A stretch of DNA of 64,000 nucleotides from Streptomyces reniochalinae (GTDB lineage: Bacteria; Actinomycetota; Actinomycetes; Streptomycetales; Streptomycetaceae): NCBI RefSeq assembly GCF_003323735.1, contig NZ_QOIM01000042.1, positions 124,001 through 188,000 on the forward strand, read 5' to 3'. This document shows, piece after piece, positions 28,638 to 36,920 of this stretch. Under the pieces are notes generated by a model, which was given only the letters and a program-made list of their open reading frames with translations, ran no database searches and was not told the DNA's origin. A program made the translations under genes and the position numbers. Each line of letters begins with the position of its first letter. Position 1 is the first letter of the stretch.

Positions 28638-29747
28638 ATGGAGACCCTCACCCGACCGAAACTCCGCGAGGGCCTGGAAGTCATCCGCGGGATGGACGAC
28701 CACCCGCTGCTGTACGACGCGGACTCCGGCATCTACCACCGGCTCAGCCGGTCGGCCGCCGGGCTCGTCCAGCGGCTCGACGGCTCCCGGTCCCTGGAGG
28801 ACATCGCCACGCTGATGACGCAGCGCGGCACCAAGACACCCGAGGCGGCCCGCACCGAGCTGGACCGCTTCGTGAAGAACCTCTACGACAGCGGGCTGCT
28901 GGACGGCTCGCCCACGCCGCAGCGGGCCCACCACGCCGGGCGGCGCGGCAAGCGCAGCCAGATGATGCCCCGCTTCGTCGTCAGCCGCACGGTGATGCCC
29001 CGGCTGCTGGAGCCGGTGGCCGCCGTCCTGCGCACGGTGCCCGGCAGCGCGCTGGCGGGCGTGCACGTCGCGGGCGGTATCGTCGGCACCCTCGTCGCCG
29101 TGTGGGCCCTGTTCGTGGGCCCCTCGGCCGACCCCAGGCTCGCCCACTGGACGACGCTGATCGCGTTCGTGCTCTTCCTGCTCCAGATCGTGCTGCACGA
29201 GACGGCGCACGCGATGGTCGCGCAGATCCTGAAAGTGCCCGTACGGGGCTTCGGCTTCGCGCTGCTCTTCTACTTCATGCCGCTCGCCTACGTCGACCGC
29301 ACCGACGCCTACCGGCTGCGGGAACGCGGCAGCAGAGTCGTCCTGGCACTGGCGGGACCGGTCAACGACGGCTGGGTCGCCGGGGTCACCGGGCTGGTGG
29401 CCGTCACCGCGAACGGCACGGTGGCGACCGTGGCCGCCACGATGCTCGTCTTCCAGGTCTTCAGCGTCATCACCAACCTCAACCCGCTGCTGCCCAGCGA
29501 CGGTTACGCCGCCCTGGAGGCCGGGATGGGCACCGTCGACGCACGCGGCCGCGGATTCGGCCTGCTCAAACACGTCCTGCTGCGCCGCCCGCTGCCCTCC
29601 CACCTGGCGGCCATGACGCCCGCGGCGCGCCGACTGCACCTGGCCTACGGGGCACTGTGCACGCTGTACGTGCTGGTGCTGGCCTACGCGGCGGTGCGCG
29701 GCACCGCGTTCTCGTACAGCAGCGTCCAGGGGGTGTGGAACCAGTGA
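28638..29747 (+). CDS. RRE (PqqD-like) plus M50 site-2 metalloprotease
   Basis: A 369-residue membrane protein. Residues 1-95 look like a PqqD-type peptide-recognition winged helix (HPLLYDADSGIYHRLSRSA, LYDSGLLDG). After a basic linker come about six hydrophobic segments carrying a zinc protease core: HETAH (187-191, HExxH) in a helix, and NLNPLLPSDGY, equivalent to the second M50 zinc motif with the Asp ligand. It could cut leader peptides or membrane-associated intermediates at the membrane. The ATG at 28638 follows CAGGAG; an alternative GTG seven codons upstream is less likely. The stop overlaps the LanB-type start. Confidence 0.82.
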   Translation: METLTRPKLREGLEVIRGMDDHPLLYDADSGIYHRLSRSAAGLVQRLDGSRSLEDIATLMTQRGTKTPEAARTELDRFVKNLYDSGLLDGSPTPQRAHHAGRRGKRSQMMPRFVVSRTVMPRLLEPVAAVLRTVPGSALAGVHVAGGIVGTLVAVWALFVGPSADPRLAHWTTLIAFVLFLLQIVLHETAHAMVAQILKVPVRGFGFALLFYFMPLAYVDRTDAYRLRERGSRVVLALAGPVNDGWVAGVTGLVAVTANGTVATVAATMLVFQVFSVITNLNPLLPSDGYAALEAGMGTVDARGRGFGLLKHVLLRRPLPSHLAAMTPAARRLHLAYGALCTLYVLVLAYAAVRGTAFSYSSVQGVWNQ

Positions 29748-32635
29748 CGACGACCGTGCGCGACCTTCAGGCGCAGGCCGGCGACGGCACCGCGCACCCG
29801 ACCGGCGAGACCGGTACCGGGCCCGCTTCCGGGCCAGGAAGCGGGGCGGCCACCGCCTCGCTCACTCCCAGGCTGGGCGGCGTGGCGGTGACCCGGGTCG
29901 CCGGGCTGCCCGCCGCGTTCTGCCCGCGCCCCACCGAGCGCACCGCCGCGCTGCTCGACGAACGCGCCGACGCGCAGGCCGCCCTTCAAGAGCTGCGCCC
30001 GCGGGTGGAGGACGCGCTCTACGCCCTCGTGCCCGTACTGGACGCGGCCGGTGACGGCGCCACCTCCCTGCGCCGCAAGGTCCTCGCCGCCCGCCGCGCC
30101 GCCCACCGGCTGGCCCCCTTCGGCTGGGACGAGACGACCGGCGAACGCGTCGCCGCGCACGCGGACGAGGAGACCCGCGAGGCGCTGGCCCGCTGGCAGA
30201 CGCTGACCTCCGCCCGGCAGGCGAGCGCCACCGCGCTCGACGCGGCGCTCGCCGACGACCGTGCCGCCGCCGAGGAGACCCTGAGCGCCGCCCTCGAAGC
30301 CCCCGGCTTCGCCGACTCCCTCGCCCTGGCCACCCCCGACTGGGTGCGCTACGGCAACGCCCGCCGCACCCGCAAGCGGCAGCGCGCGCTGCGCACCCTC
30401 TACTCGTACACCGTCCGCGCCGCCGCCAAGACCAGCCCCTTCGCGCGGCTGACGACGGTGGGCGTCCCCGGCCGCGGCCACGCGGGACACGCCGTCCACC
30501 AGGTCTCGGCCACGGTCGCCCTCACCGCTCTGTACGCGCTGGCCCGCGCCCCCCAGACAGCGCCCCTGCTGCGTTACCGTCCCGCCCCGGTCCGCCCGGC
30601 GACCGCCCGCACCGGGCCCGGCGAGCCCGCGCGTTCCCTGATGCTGCACCCCGAGTACGTCGCCACGGGCGGTGTCACCTGGCGCAACGACCACGTGGTG
30701 GAGGCCGGCGCGGCCGCCGACTGGGCCCGCGCCCTGGCCCGCGCCGGCGACGACGACGGCTCCCTCGGCCACGCGGCGGTGCTGCGCACACTCGGCGGCG
30801 CTGACCCCTTCGGCCGCTTCCGCCGCCTGCTCGACACCGGCGTACTGTCCCCCCTCGCGCCCTGGCAGCGCGGCGAGGACGCGGTGCGCGTCCTGTCGGA
30901 CCTGACCAGCCACCTGGAGATCCCGGAGCCCCCGGGCGCGCCGGGCGACGCCTGGGGCGGGGACGGATCGGACCCGGAGGCCCCGGGTCCGGATTTCTCG
31001 GGGCTGGACGTCGTCAGGGAGTTGCGGGTCCTCGAGGGCGAGCGTGAAGCGATGGCGGACGACCGGCGCTCCCCGTCCGCCCAGACCGCCCAGACCGCCC
31101 AGACCGTTCGGGGTACGGCCTGCGAAGCGGCCACGGACGCGGCCGGACCCCGCACCGACGGGCCGCGCACCGGCGGACCCCCCACCGACGGGCCACGGCG
31201 GCGTGCCGCCGCGGTCGCCCGGGTGCGCGAGCTGGGCAGGGGCTGGGCGCGGGCAGCGGGCTGGGACCGGTTCGAGCCGACCGAGGTCTGGTACGAGGAC
31301 GCCGCCTGCGACCTGCGGCTCCCGCCGGTGCTCGACGACCCCGGTACCGCCGCCGACCTGCGCGGGCTGGGCGAGGCGCTCAGGCCACGGCTGTTCCGCT
31401 CCCACCTCTACGACGAACTGGTGCGCCGCTTCGTCGCCGACCACGGCAGCGGCGGCACCTGCGAGGACGTCCTCGGCTTCGCCATGCGCTGCGGCGCCGA
31501 GACCGACCGCGACCCCGGCATGGAGCGCGCCGTACGCCTCGACCTCGCCGCCCGCGAGGATCCGGCCGAGCGCGCGTGGCTGCCCGTCGGGCCCAGCAGC
31601 GCGTCCCCGTCGGCGGCCCTTCTGGTCCAGCACATCGCCCCGCCGCCGGACGGGACGGACGGAGTGGAGGGGCCGCGGCTCGTCGTCAACCAGTTCAACC
31701 CCGGCACCGGCGGCCTCCTCACCCGCTTCAAGGGGCTGCTGGGCGAGGACTTCGCCGACGCGCTGCGCAGCCACGTGCGCCGCCTGTGGCCGCACGCCGC
31801 GCACCACCACGAACTCGTGCTGTGGACCGAGTGCGGCACCGCGCAGGCCCAGTCCGCCGGACTGCTGCCACCGCTCACCCTGCCCGGCGAACTCGACGGA
31901 CCCGGCGCCCTCGACCTGACCGAGGTCCGCCTCGTCCACGACCCGCGCCAGGACACCCTCACGCTGCTGGCCCCCGACGGGCTTCCGCTGGCCGCCGCGT
32001 ACACCGGCCTGGTGCCCACCCACCTGTTCCCGAAGTTCGCCCGCTTCCTGGCGGTCCTCTCCGACCCGTGGGTCAACGGCTCGCCCCTGTCGGACTACCG
32101 CATGCCCTTCCAGCTGCCACGCGAGCCCGACCGCGTGGTCGCCCTGGAGCGGCGGACACTGACGGCGGGCGCCGCCACACCCCCCGACGGAGGCGAGGGC
32201 GACGACGGCGCCACGGAACGCGGCGAGGCCCTTCTCGGCGGCGCGGGCGGCGTGGTGACGCGGCGCGCCCAGTGGACCGTCCCCGTCGGCCACCTGCCGC
32301 TGCTCGGCGCCGACGCGACCGACGCGGAGACCGTCGCGGCGGCGGACGCCTTCCGCCGCCGGCACGGCATGCCACGCGAACTGTTCGCCTACCTGCTCCC
32401 CGCCAGCGGCGGCATGTCCCCCGACCACGACCGCAAACCCCTGTGGATCCGGCTGGACTCGGCCGTCTCGCTCGACGTACTGGCCCACTGGATCACCCCC
32501 GACACGGGACACCTGCGGCTCGTCGAGGCACTGCCCGCACACCACCAGCACCCCCTGCGCGACGCGGACGGTGAACGGCGCGCCGCCGAACACGCCGTCC
32601 TGCTGCACTGGGCCGACGGGGAGGAGGACCGATGA
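29744..32635 (+). CDS. LanB-type dehydratase, glutamylation protein
   Basis: A 963-residue Lant_dehydr_N-type protein. Such enzymes use glutamyl-tRNA to glutamylate Ser/Thr in a leader-bound peptide, the first step toward dehydroalanine/dehydrobutyrine. Family features include the AAAKTSPFARLTTVG block near residue 225 and C-terminal blocks TPDTGHLRLVEALPAHH and LLHWADGEEDR. It is as long as a full NisB, yet the elimination part is a separate downstream gene, so the split is like that of goadsporin and thiopeptide clusters. A low-complexity, Pro/Thr/Arg-rich stretch (about 445-485) interrupts the chain. The GTG start overlaps the M50 stop by four bases. Confidence 0.82.
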   Translation: MTTTVRDLQAQAGDGTAHPTGETGTGPASGPGSGAATASLTPRLGGVAVTRVAGLPAAFCPRPTERTAALLDERADAQAALQELRPRVEDALYALVPVLDAAGDGATSLRRKVLAARRAAHRLAPFGWDETTGERVAAHADEETREALARWQTLTSARQASATALDAALADDRAAAEETLSAALEAPGFADSLALATPDWVRYGNARRTRKRQRALRTLYSYTVRAAAKTSPFARLTTVGVPGRGHAGHAVHQVSATVALTALYALARAPQTAPLLRYRPAPVRPATARTGPGEPARSLMLHPEYVATGGVTWRNDHVVEAGAAADWARALARAGDDDGSLGHAAVLRTLGGADPFGRFRRLLDTGVLSPLAPWQRGEDAVRVLSDLTSHLEIPEPPGAPGDAWGGDGSDPEAPGPDFSGLDVVRELRVLEGEREAMADDRRSPSAQTAQTAQTVRGTACEAATDAAGPRTDGPRTGGPPTDGPRRRAAAVARVRELGRGWARAAGWDRFEPTEVWYEDAACDLRLPPVLDDPGTAADLRGLGEALRPRLFRSHLYDELVRRFVADHGSGGTCEDVLGFAMRCGAETDRDPGMERAVRLDLAAREDPAERAWLPVGPSSASPSAALLVQHIAPPPDGTDGVEGPRLVVNQFNPGTGGLLTRFKGLLGEDFADALRSHVRRLWPHAAHHHELVLWTECGTAQAQSAGLLPPLTLPGELDGPGALDLTEVRLVHDPRQDTLTLLAPDGLPLAAAYTGLVPTHLFPKFARFLAVLSDPWVNGSPLSDYRMPFQLPREPDRVVALERRTLTAGAATPPDGGEGDDGATERGEALLGGAGGVVTRRAQWTVPVGHLPLLGADATDAETVAAADAFRRRHGMPRELFAYLLPASGGMSPDHDRKPLWIRLDSAVSLDVLAHWITPDTGHLRLVEALPAHHQHPLRDADGERRAAEHAVLLHWADGEEDR

Positions 32636-33594
32636 CCGGCACCGGCACCGGGACGGCGACCCGGCCGCCGGGCGGCGCGCACGCCGCCCCGTCCGGCGAG
32701 GACGCGCCGCCGGAAGAAGTCCCCGGCGCGCCCGCGGCGGACTGGTGGTACGTGCGCGCCTACCCCGGCGGCCCGGGCGCCATGGACGCGGCCGTCCGCG
32801 CCGCCCTCCCCTGGCTGGCGGCCCGCGCCGCCGAGCTGGACGCTCCCGCCTGGCACTTCCTGCGCTTCTGGGACGCGACGGGCCACCACCTGCGGCTGCG
32901 CCTGCGCTGCACGCCCGACCAGGCCGACGCGCTGCACGCCCGCACGGACGAGCTGCGCGCCCTGCTGACGGACCTGCCGCATGACGCGGAAGCCCACGCG
33001 GGGGAGGCGGGCGGCGGGCTGTTGCCGGCCGAACCGAGCATGGCCCCGCGCCGCCAGCCCGTCGGCGTGAGCCCCGCGCCGTACGCGCCCGAGCTGGCCA
33101 AGTACGGCGGCGCCCGCGGCATCCGCCTCGCCGAGGACGTCTTCACCGACGGCTGCGCCCTGCTGGCAGAGACGGACCTGGTGGCCCTCCCCGCCGCGTA
33201 CGACCGCGCGGCCGCCGCCGTGGCCCTGACCCAGGCACTCGTCACCGTCTGCCTGGCCCCGGGCGAGAGAGACGCCTTCTGGACGGCCCACCGCCGCCGC
33301 TGGCTGGCCCGCCTGCGGATGGCCCTCCCGGCCGACGAGACCCGGCAGCGGCTCAACTCCCTGGCGTCACGGGTACGGAACGCACCGTGGCCCCCGGGTG
33401 CGGTGCGCGCCAGACTGGACGCCCACGTGGAGGTGACCGCCGGGGTACTGGACCGCTGCGCCGCGGCCCGTGTCCCCGTCCCCCGCGCCGAGCTGCTGCT
33501 CCACCACGTCCACATGGCGCACAACCGGCTGGGCTTCCCGCCGCCGGAGGAGGCGGCGCTGGTGCTGGTGGCGCGCGGTCTGATGGCCCACTGA
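32632..33594 (+). CDS. SpaB_C-type protein: glutamate elimination or cyclase
   Basis: A 320-residue protein with the SpaB C-terminal signature: DWWYVRAYPGGPGAMDAAVR at the start and WHFLRFWDATGHHLRLRLR, then PELAKYGGARGIRLAEDVF. In clusters with a split LanB this domain either removes glutamate from glutamylated Ser/Thr (elimination) or, in thiopeptides, forms the central pyridine. Only one such gene is present, and dehydration requires an elimination function, so I favour that role. The ATG overlaps the preceding stop by four bases. It is the last gene of the operon; a strong hairpin lies 44 bases after the stop. Confidence 0.75.
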   Translation: MTGTGTGTATRPPGGAHAAPSGEDAPPEEVPGAPAADWWYVRAYPGGPGAMDAAVRAALPWLAARAAELDAPAWHFLRFWDATGHHLRLRLRCTPDQADALHARTDELRALLTDLPHDAEAHAGEAGGGLLPAEPSMAPRRQPVGVSPAPYAPELAKYGGARGIRLAEDVFTDGCALLAETDLVALPAAYDRAAAAVALTQALVTVCLAPGERDAFWTAHRRRWLARLRMALPADETRQRLNSLASRVRNAPWPPGAVRARLDAHVEVTAGVLDRCAAARVPVPRAELLLHHVHMAHNRLGFPPPEEAALVLVARGLMAH

Positions 33595-33637
33595 GGGGCC
33601 GCGTCACCACTGCCCCGGCCGGGGCGTTCACGCGCGA

Positions 33638-33672
33638 CGAGCGGGTGGGAGGGTGTTCCTCCCACCCGCTCG
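33638..33672. terminator. RiPP operon terminator
   Basis: A perfect 15-bp stem (CGAGCGGGTGGGAGG with its complement) and 5-base loop GTGTT lie between the operon end at 33594 and the converging gene ending at 33716. It marks the operon boundary. Confidence 0.85.
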
Positions 33673-33715
33673 GGGTGTCGCATGCGTGGGGTGTTGTCGG
33701 CTGGGGGCCTTCTGC

Positions 33716-34351
33716 TCAGTAGGCGGAGTCGACGTTGTCCATGGAGCCGTAGCGGTCGGCCGCGTAGTTGCAGGCGGCGACGATGTTGGCGACGGGGTCG
33801 GTGAGCTTATCGGGGGTGCCCTTGACGTGGTACTGGTCGAAGGTGGGCTGGATCACCTGGAGCAGGCCCCTGGAGGGGGTGCCCTTCTGGGCGTTGACGT
33901 CCCAGTCGTTGACGGCGTTGGGGTCACCGGCGGACTCGCGGATGATGTTGCGCTTGATGCCGTCGTAGGAGCCGGGGATGTCGTGCTTGTCCATGATGGC
34001 CTTGGCCTCACGGATCCAGCCGTCCAGGTTGTCGGGGTAGGACTTGCCGTCCTTCGCCTCGCCCTTGGTCTCCACCTCGCCCTTGTCCTTGCTCTCGGGC
34101 TTGGCCTTGGCCTCGTCCTTCGCGGAGGCGTCGGCCGTGGCGGGCTTCGTCCCGGGCCTGGGGGCGTGGGCGGCGGCGTCGGCCTTGGCGACCTCGTCGA
34201 CCTTGACCGCGTAGGAGGCGGGCTTGGCCGGCTTCGCCTCGTCCTGGGTGGCGGCGTGGGCGGTGCCGGTCAGCGTGGCGGTGGCGATACCGGCGGCACC
34301 CAGGACGGTCAGGCCGGTGGACAGCTTGGTGTTGCGCAGAGCAGTACGCAT
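33716..34351 (-). CDS. Secreted lytic transglycosylase (SLT domain)
   Basis: A 211-residue secreted protein with a signal peptide (about 1-33, ending AHA). A Lys/Ala/Glu-rich spacer (about 34-110) precedes an SLT-type domain: KRNIIRESAGDPNAVNDWDV holds the likely catalytic Glu (in RESAGDP), then KGTPSRGLLQVIQPTFDQYH and VANIVAACNYAADRYGSMD. These enzymes cleave the glycan backbone of peptidoglycan. The start at 34351 is chosen because the signal peptide begins there; the frame is open upstream. It converges on the RiPP operon and is not part of it. Confidence 0.85.
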   Translation of the reverse strand: MRTALRNTKLSTGLTVLGAAGIATATLTGTAHAATQDEAKPAKPASYAVKVDEVAKADAAAHAPRPGTKPATADASAKDEAKAKPESKDKGEVETKGEAKDGKSYPDNLDGWIREAKAIMDKHDIPGSYDGIKRNIIRESAGDPNAVNDWDVNAQKGTPSRGLLQVIQPTFDQYHVKGTPDKLTDPVANIVAACNYAADRYGSMDNVDSAY

Positions 34352-34653
34352 GCGAGCGGGATGCCTTTCGAAGGGGACACATCCGGCCGCGTCTCCGGGC
34401 GGTGCGCCCGGTCTCGTCGCGACCTGGGCCCACCCTGCGGACCGGCTCCCCACCCCGACAACTATGTGACGTACTATCCTGCTTCGTCCGGTTCGTGGGG
34501 TGGTGGGGGCTCCGCCGCCGTGACCCCCGGCTCGGGCAAAACGGGCATCCGAAGCCGCTTCGTATGTGATCTGGCCCCTATGGGTGCCCTCACACGCGGC
34601 CCCCGCCGCCCTCACCGGCAGCCGAGTGACCCCTCACGCACCGTCGGCAGAAT
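34352..34653. other. Upstream region of the SLT gene
   Basis: This 302-base region should hold the SLT promoter. I searched it by eye for a c-di-AMP riboswitch, known before some Streptomyces cell-wall hydrolase genes, and found no convincing match. No gene is supported here. Confidence 0.35.
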
Positions 34654-34902
34654 TCAGCCCTCAACGGCGGCGCCGGCGGCCCTGGAGGCCGCTTCCGGCC
34701 GCACGTTCGAGGGGGCTCGGTGCATCGTCCGGCATAGCTGACACGCCGGGGCGGAGCCGGTGCCGCGCACGAATTCGAACGCATGATCTAATTCGGGTAT
34801 GGCGCAGCGCTCCTCCTGGCCGAGGACGAGTACGGCCAGGCCGAATGGGCCGAGGTGTCTCGCGCCGGTCAGCGACCCCGTGCAAAGCCAACCTCGCGCC
34901 AC
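34654..34902 (-). CDS. Small protein with a cysteine pair and a TTA codon (doubtful)
   Basis: A GTG three bases after the stop of the upstream gene opens an 82-residue frame. The middle reads ELDHAFEFVRGTGSAPACQL, giving a His then C-x2-C with a later His, as in small zinc ribbons. One leucine is encoded by TTA, and several codons end in A or T, unlike the surroundings. In Streptomyces TTA codons make expression depend on the bldA tRNA. I do not recognise the family; the frame could be non-coding. Confidence 0.3.
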   Translation of the reverse strand: MARGWLCTGSLTGARHLGPFGLAVLVLGQEERCAIPELDHAFEFVRGTGSAPACQLCRTMHRAPSNVRPEAASRAAGAAVEG

Positions 34903-34905
34903 CGT

Positions 34906-35343
34906 TCACGGCAGGTCGTGGCGCCCAAGCCACGCCGGCTTGACCGGTACCCCGTCTGCGTACCGCTCGACCTGCTTGACCTGCTCGACCTGCTCGACCT
35001 GCTCGACCTGCTCACTAGCTGAAGCGACGGGCGTGCTCGACGCCTCCACAGGTTCCGGGGCGGCGGGCGCGGCTGAGTCCTCCAGTACCTCCGCCACCGT
35101 GAACCGTGTGACGAACGACTGCCACGCCCCGTCAACGACAAGGAGGAACCCGTCGCCCTCCCGAAGCAACCGACGGCGCTTGGGACTTCTGGGGTGCTCG
35201 GGAAAGTGGCTCCGAGCCCGCCGCTCCAGCTCTGCGAGCGCCTCCGCACGAGATCCGGAAAGGTGCGCCACCACGTGCGCCTCCGTGTGCTTGCGCTCGC
35301 CGACACCCACGGTCGTCTCGATGACCAACCCCCATATCGTCAT
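34906..35343 (-). CDS. Conserved-type hypothetical protein with Glu-Gln-Val repeats
   Basis: A 145-residue protein starting at an ATG preceded by GGGGTGAAG. The N-terminal 85 residues (MTIWGLVIETTVGVGER..) form an alpha/beta-looking domain with LEGD-like block LLREGDGFLLVVDGAW, ending in a strand-rich region. The C-terminal part is Pro/Ala/Ser-rich followed by EQVEQVEQVEQVKQVE, from a DNA repeat, and a short tail VKPAWLGRHDLP. The family is probably a Streptomyces conserved hypothetical; I cannot assign a function. It is upstream of the doubtful small ORF on the same strand. Confidence 0.65.
   Translation of the reverse strand: MTIWGLVIETTVGVGERKHTEAHVVAHLSGSRAEALAELERRARSHFPEHPRSPKRRRLLREGDGFLLVVDGAWQSFVTRFTVAEVLEDSAAPAAPEPVEASSTPVASASEQVEQVEQVEQVKQVERYADGVPVKPAWLGRHDLP
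34968..35012. repeat. Nine-base tandem repeat CGACCTGCT x5
   Basis: Five copies of CGACCTGCT (one with T for the first C) lie in frame in the gene 34906-35343, encoding repeated Glu-Gln-Val. Slippage could change the copy number without a frameshift. Confidence 0.85.
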
Positions 35344-35788
35344 GCTCTTCACCCCTATACACACTCGTGTGACTCCCTACGGTAGGAGGTGCGGCCGGCC
35401 CAGCAGGCCCCACCCGACCGGAGGATCCGGCTGAGAAGAAAGGGGCAGACGGTGGGCCGGGCTGTCCCTCGGAGCGCTGACCTGCACGGTCACTCTTCAG
35501 TGGCACGAACTGCCGTCCTCCGACCATCGATGGCACACGATCAAGGGTCGATGACACAGGACACCTGATCACCGCGCAGCGCGAGTGGGACCGCACCTGT
35601 CGAGCGCTCGCCGACCACCCCCGCGACCCGAGCCCCTGCGCCGCCGGCTGATGCGGCTCACGAACACGGTGCTCCGGCACCGGTACTGGGGTGGCGGCGG
35701 AGGCCGCGGTCCCGGCTGGATGGACCTCTCCCGTCGTGCCCGGGAGCAGGACGGGCACCGATGACCTGGCAGCGGTAGGTTCTCCGCG
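35344..35788. other. Intergenic region between small protein and hydrolase genes
   Basis: This 445-base stretch contains the divergent promoters and a possible decayed gene at 35551-35764, listed separately. Nothing else coding is supported. Confidence 0.35.
35551..35764 (+). pseudogene. Possible frameshifted remnant of a small hypothetical gene
   Basis: Three reading frames in turn give plausible coding fragments: a short start MTQDT; then HLITAQREWDRTCRALADHP in a second frame; then LRRRLMRLTNTVLRHRYW with a stop at 35764 in a third. Together they resemble a short actinomycete hypothetical protein with two frameshifts. The evidence is weak because I cannot compare with an intact copy. Confidence 0.25.
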
Positions 35789-36658
35789 ATGACCTTGATG
35801 GAGACGCAGGGCCTCGCGTCGATGACGGACGGGGCGCAACTACGTTGGACGGCACTGGGGGACACGACTCGGAAGCCGCCCGTGGTCATGCTCCATGGCG
35901 GTCCGGGGCTGCCGGATTACCTGGGCGTTGTCGCCCCCATGATCGCGGATCTCGCACCCGTGTACCGGTACGACCAGCGTGGCACCGGCCGATCCCCGTG
36001 GCGGGGCCGCCATTGTGGTGCCCGGCATGTCGACGACCTCGCCGAGCTGCTCGACGCATGGGGCGTGCCCAAGGCCGTGCTGATCGGACATTCCTACGGC
36101 ACCGACCTGGCGAGCCGCTTTTGTCTGGCGCACCCTGACCGGGTCGCCGCGATGCTGCTGATGTGCGGGCCGTTCGTCGGTGAGTGGCGCACCGGGGACC
36201 GGGCGGAGCGCGAACGTCGCATGTCCGCAGCGCAGCGGGAGCGGCTGCGCGCGCTGGAGGCGGCACCGCGCCGCACCGAGGAGCAGGAAGTCGAGCTGCT
36301 CACCCTGGCCTGGTTCACCGACCATGCCGATCCCGAACGCGGATGGCACTGGGCCGCACAGGGTGCCCGGCAGCGGCGCCCCGTCAACTGGGCCATGAAC
36401 AGCGAACTCGGCAAGGAAGCACGCGCGGACCCGCTCGATGAGCACCTTGCCGATCTGCGCGCGCACCTACCCGCGCGAGCGGAACTCCTCGGTGGGGTCC
36501 ACGATCCCCGCCCTCTGTCGGCCCTCGCATCACTCGCGTTCCGTCTCGCTCTTCCGCTGACGCGGATCGAGGACGCTGGGCACGAGCCCTGGCTGGAGCA
36601 GCCCGACGCCGTGCGTGGGCACCTTCGGAGATTCGTGCAAGGCGCGGTGGGCACATAG
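35789..36658 (+). CDS. Alpha/beta hydrolase, proline iminopeptidase-like
   Basis: A 289-residue alpha/beta hydrolase. The oxyanion-loop motif MLHGGPGLPDYLG and the elbow LIGHSYGTDLAS (nucleophile S102) are those of proline iminopeptidases and related epoxide/ester hydrolases; DQRGTGRS is also typical. The likely catalytic His lies in EDAGHEPWLEQP near the C-terminus. Three Met codons within the first 12 residues make the exact start uncertain; GGTAGG lies about twelve bases before the first. Substrate is unknown. The neighbour downstream is convergent, with a strong hairpin between them. Confidence 0.8.
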   Translation: MTLMETQGLASMTDGAQLRWTALGDTTRKPPVVMLHGGPGLPDYLGVVAPMIADLAPVYRYDQRGTGRSPWRGRHCGARHVDDLAELLDAWGVPKAVLIGHSYGTDLASRFCLAHPDRVAAMLLMCGPFVGEWRTGDRAERERRMSAAQRERLRALEAAPRRTEEQEVELLTLAWFTDHADPERGWHWAAQGARQRRPVNWAMNSELGKEARADPLDEHLADLRAHLPARAELLGGVHDPRPLSALASLAFRLALPLTRIEDAGHEPWLEQPDAVRGHLRRFVQGAVGT

Positions 36659-36774
36659 GGCTTGGCGCGGTTCGCCGGCGCCATCCCGGGTGCGGTCCGC
36701 TTCGGCCCGGCCCCGGACGGCCGCCCGGCGCCCCGAACAGGTACCGGGCCCCCGCTACGACGTGGGCGAAACCG

Positions 36775-36820
36775 CACGCGAGAAGCTCGGCTGGAAGGCA
36801 CCAGCCGAGCTTCTCGCGTG
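36775..36820. terminator. Twenty-bp hairpin between convergent genes
   Basis: A perfect 20-bp stem (CACGCGAGAAGCTCGGCTGG with its complement) and 6-base loop AAGGCA lie between the hydrolase stop (36658) and the secreted-protein stop (36921). It is likely a bidirectional terminator; no U-tract follows. Confidence 0.8.
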
Positions 36821-36920
36821 GGCTGCTCACCGCCTGGATCAGGCGGTGTGGCAACGACCACTGGAATTCACGTGCCACCGAGACCGAACAGGCCCCGGGC
36901 CGGCCCGTGCCGAGGAGTCC

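Noticed and set aside
20320..33594. Calling the RiPP cluster a thiopeptide
   Set aside because: A thiopeptide needs a pyridine synthase in addition to an elimination enzyme, and cores with two suitably placed serines; only one SpaB_C-type protein is seen and the cores are Ser/Thr/Ala-rich with few cysteines.
20320..33594. Calling the RiPP cluster a class I lanthipeptide
   Set aside because: No LanC-type cyclase is visible, and the presence of YcaO and azoline-dehydrogenase-like genes points to azole formation.
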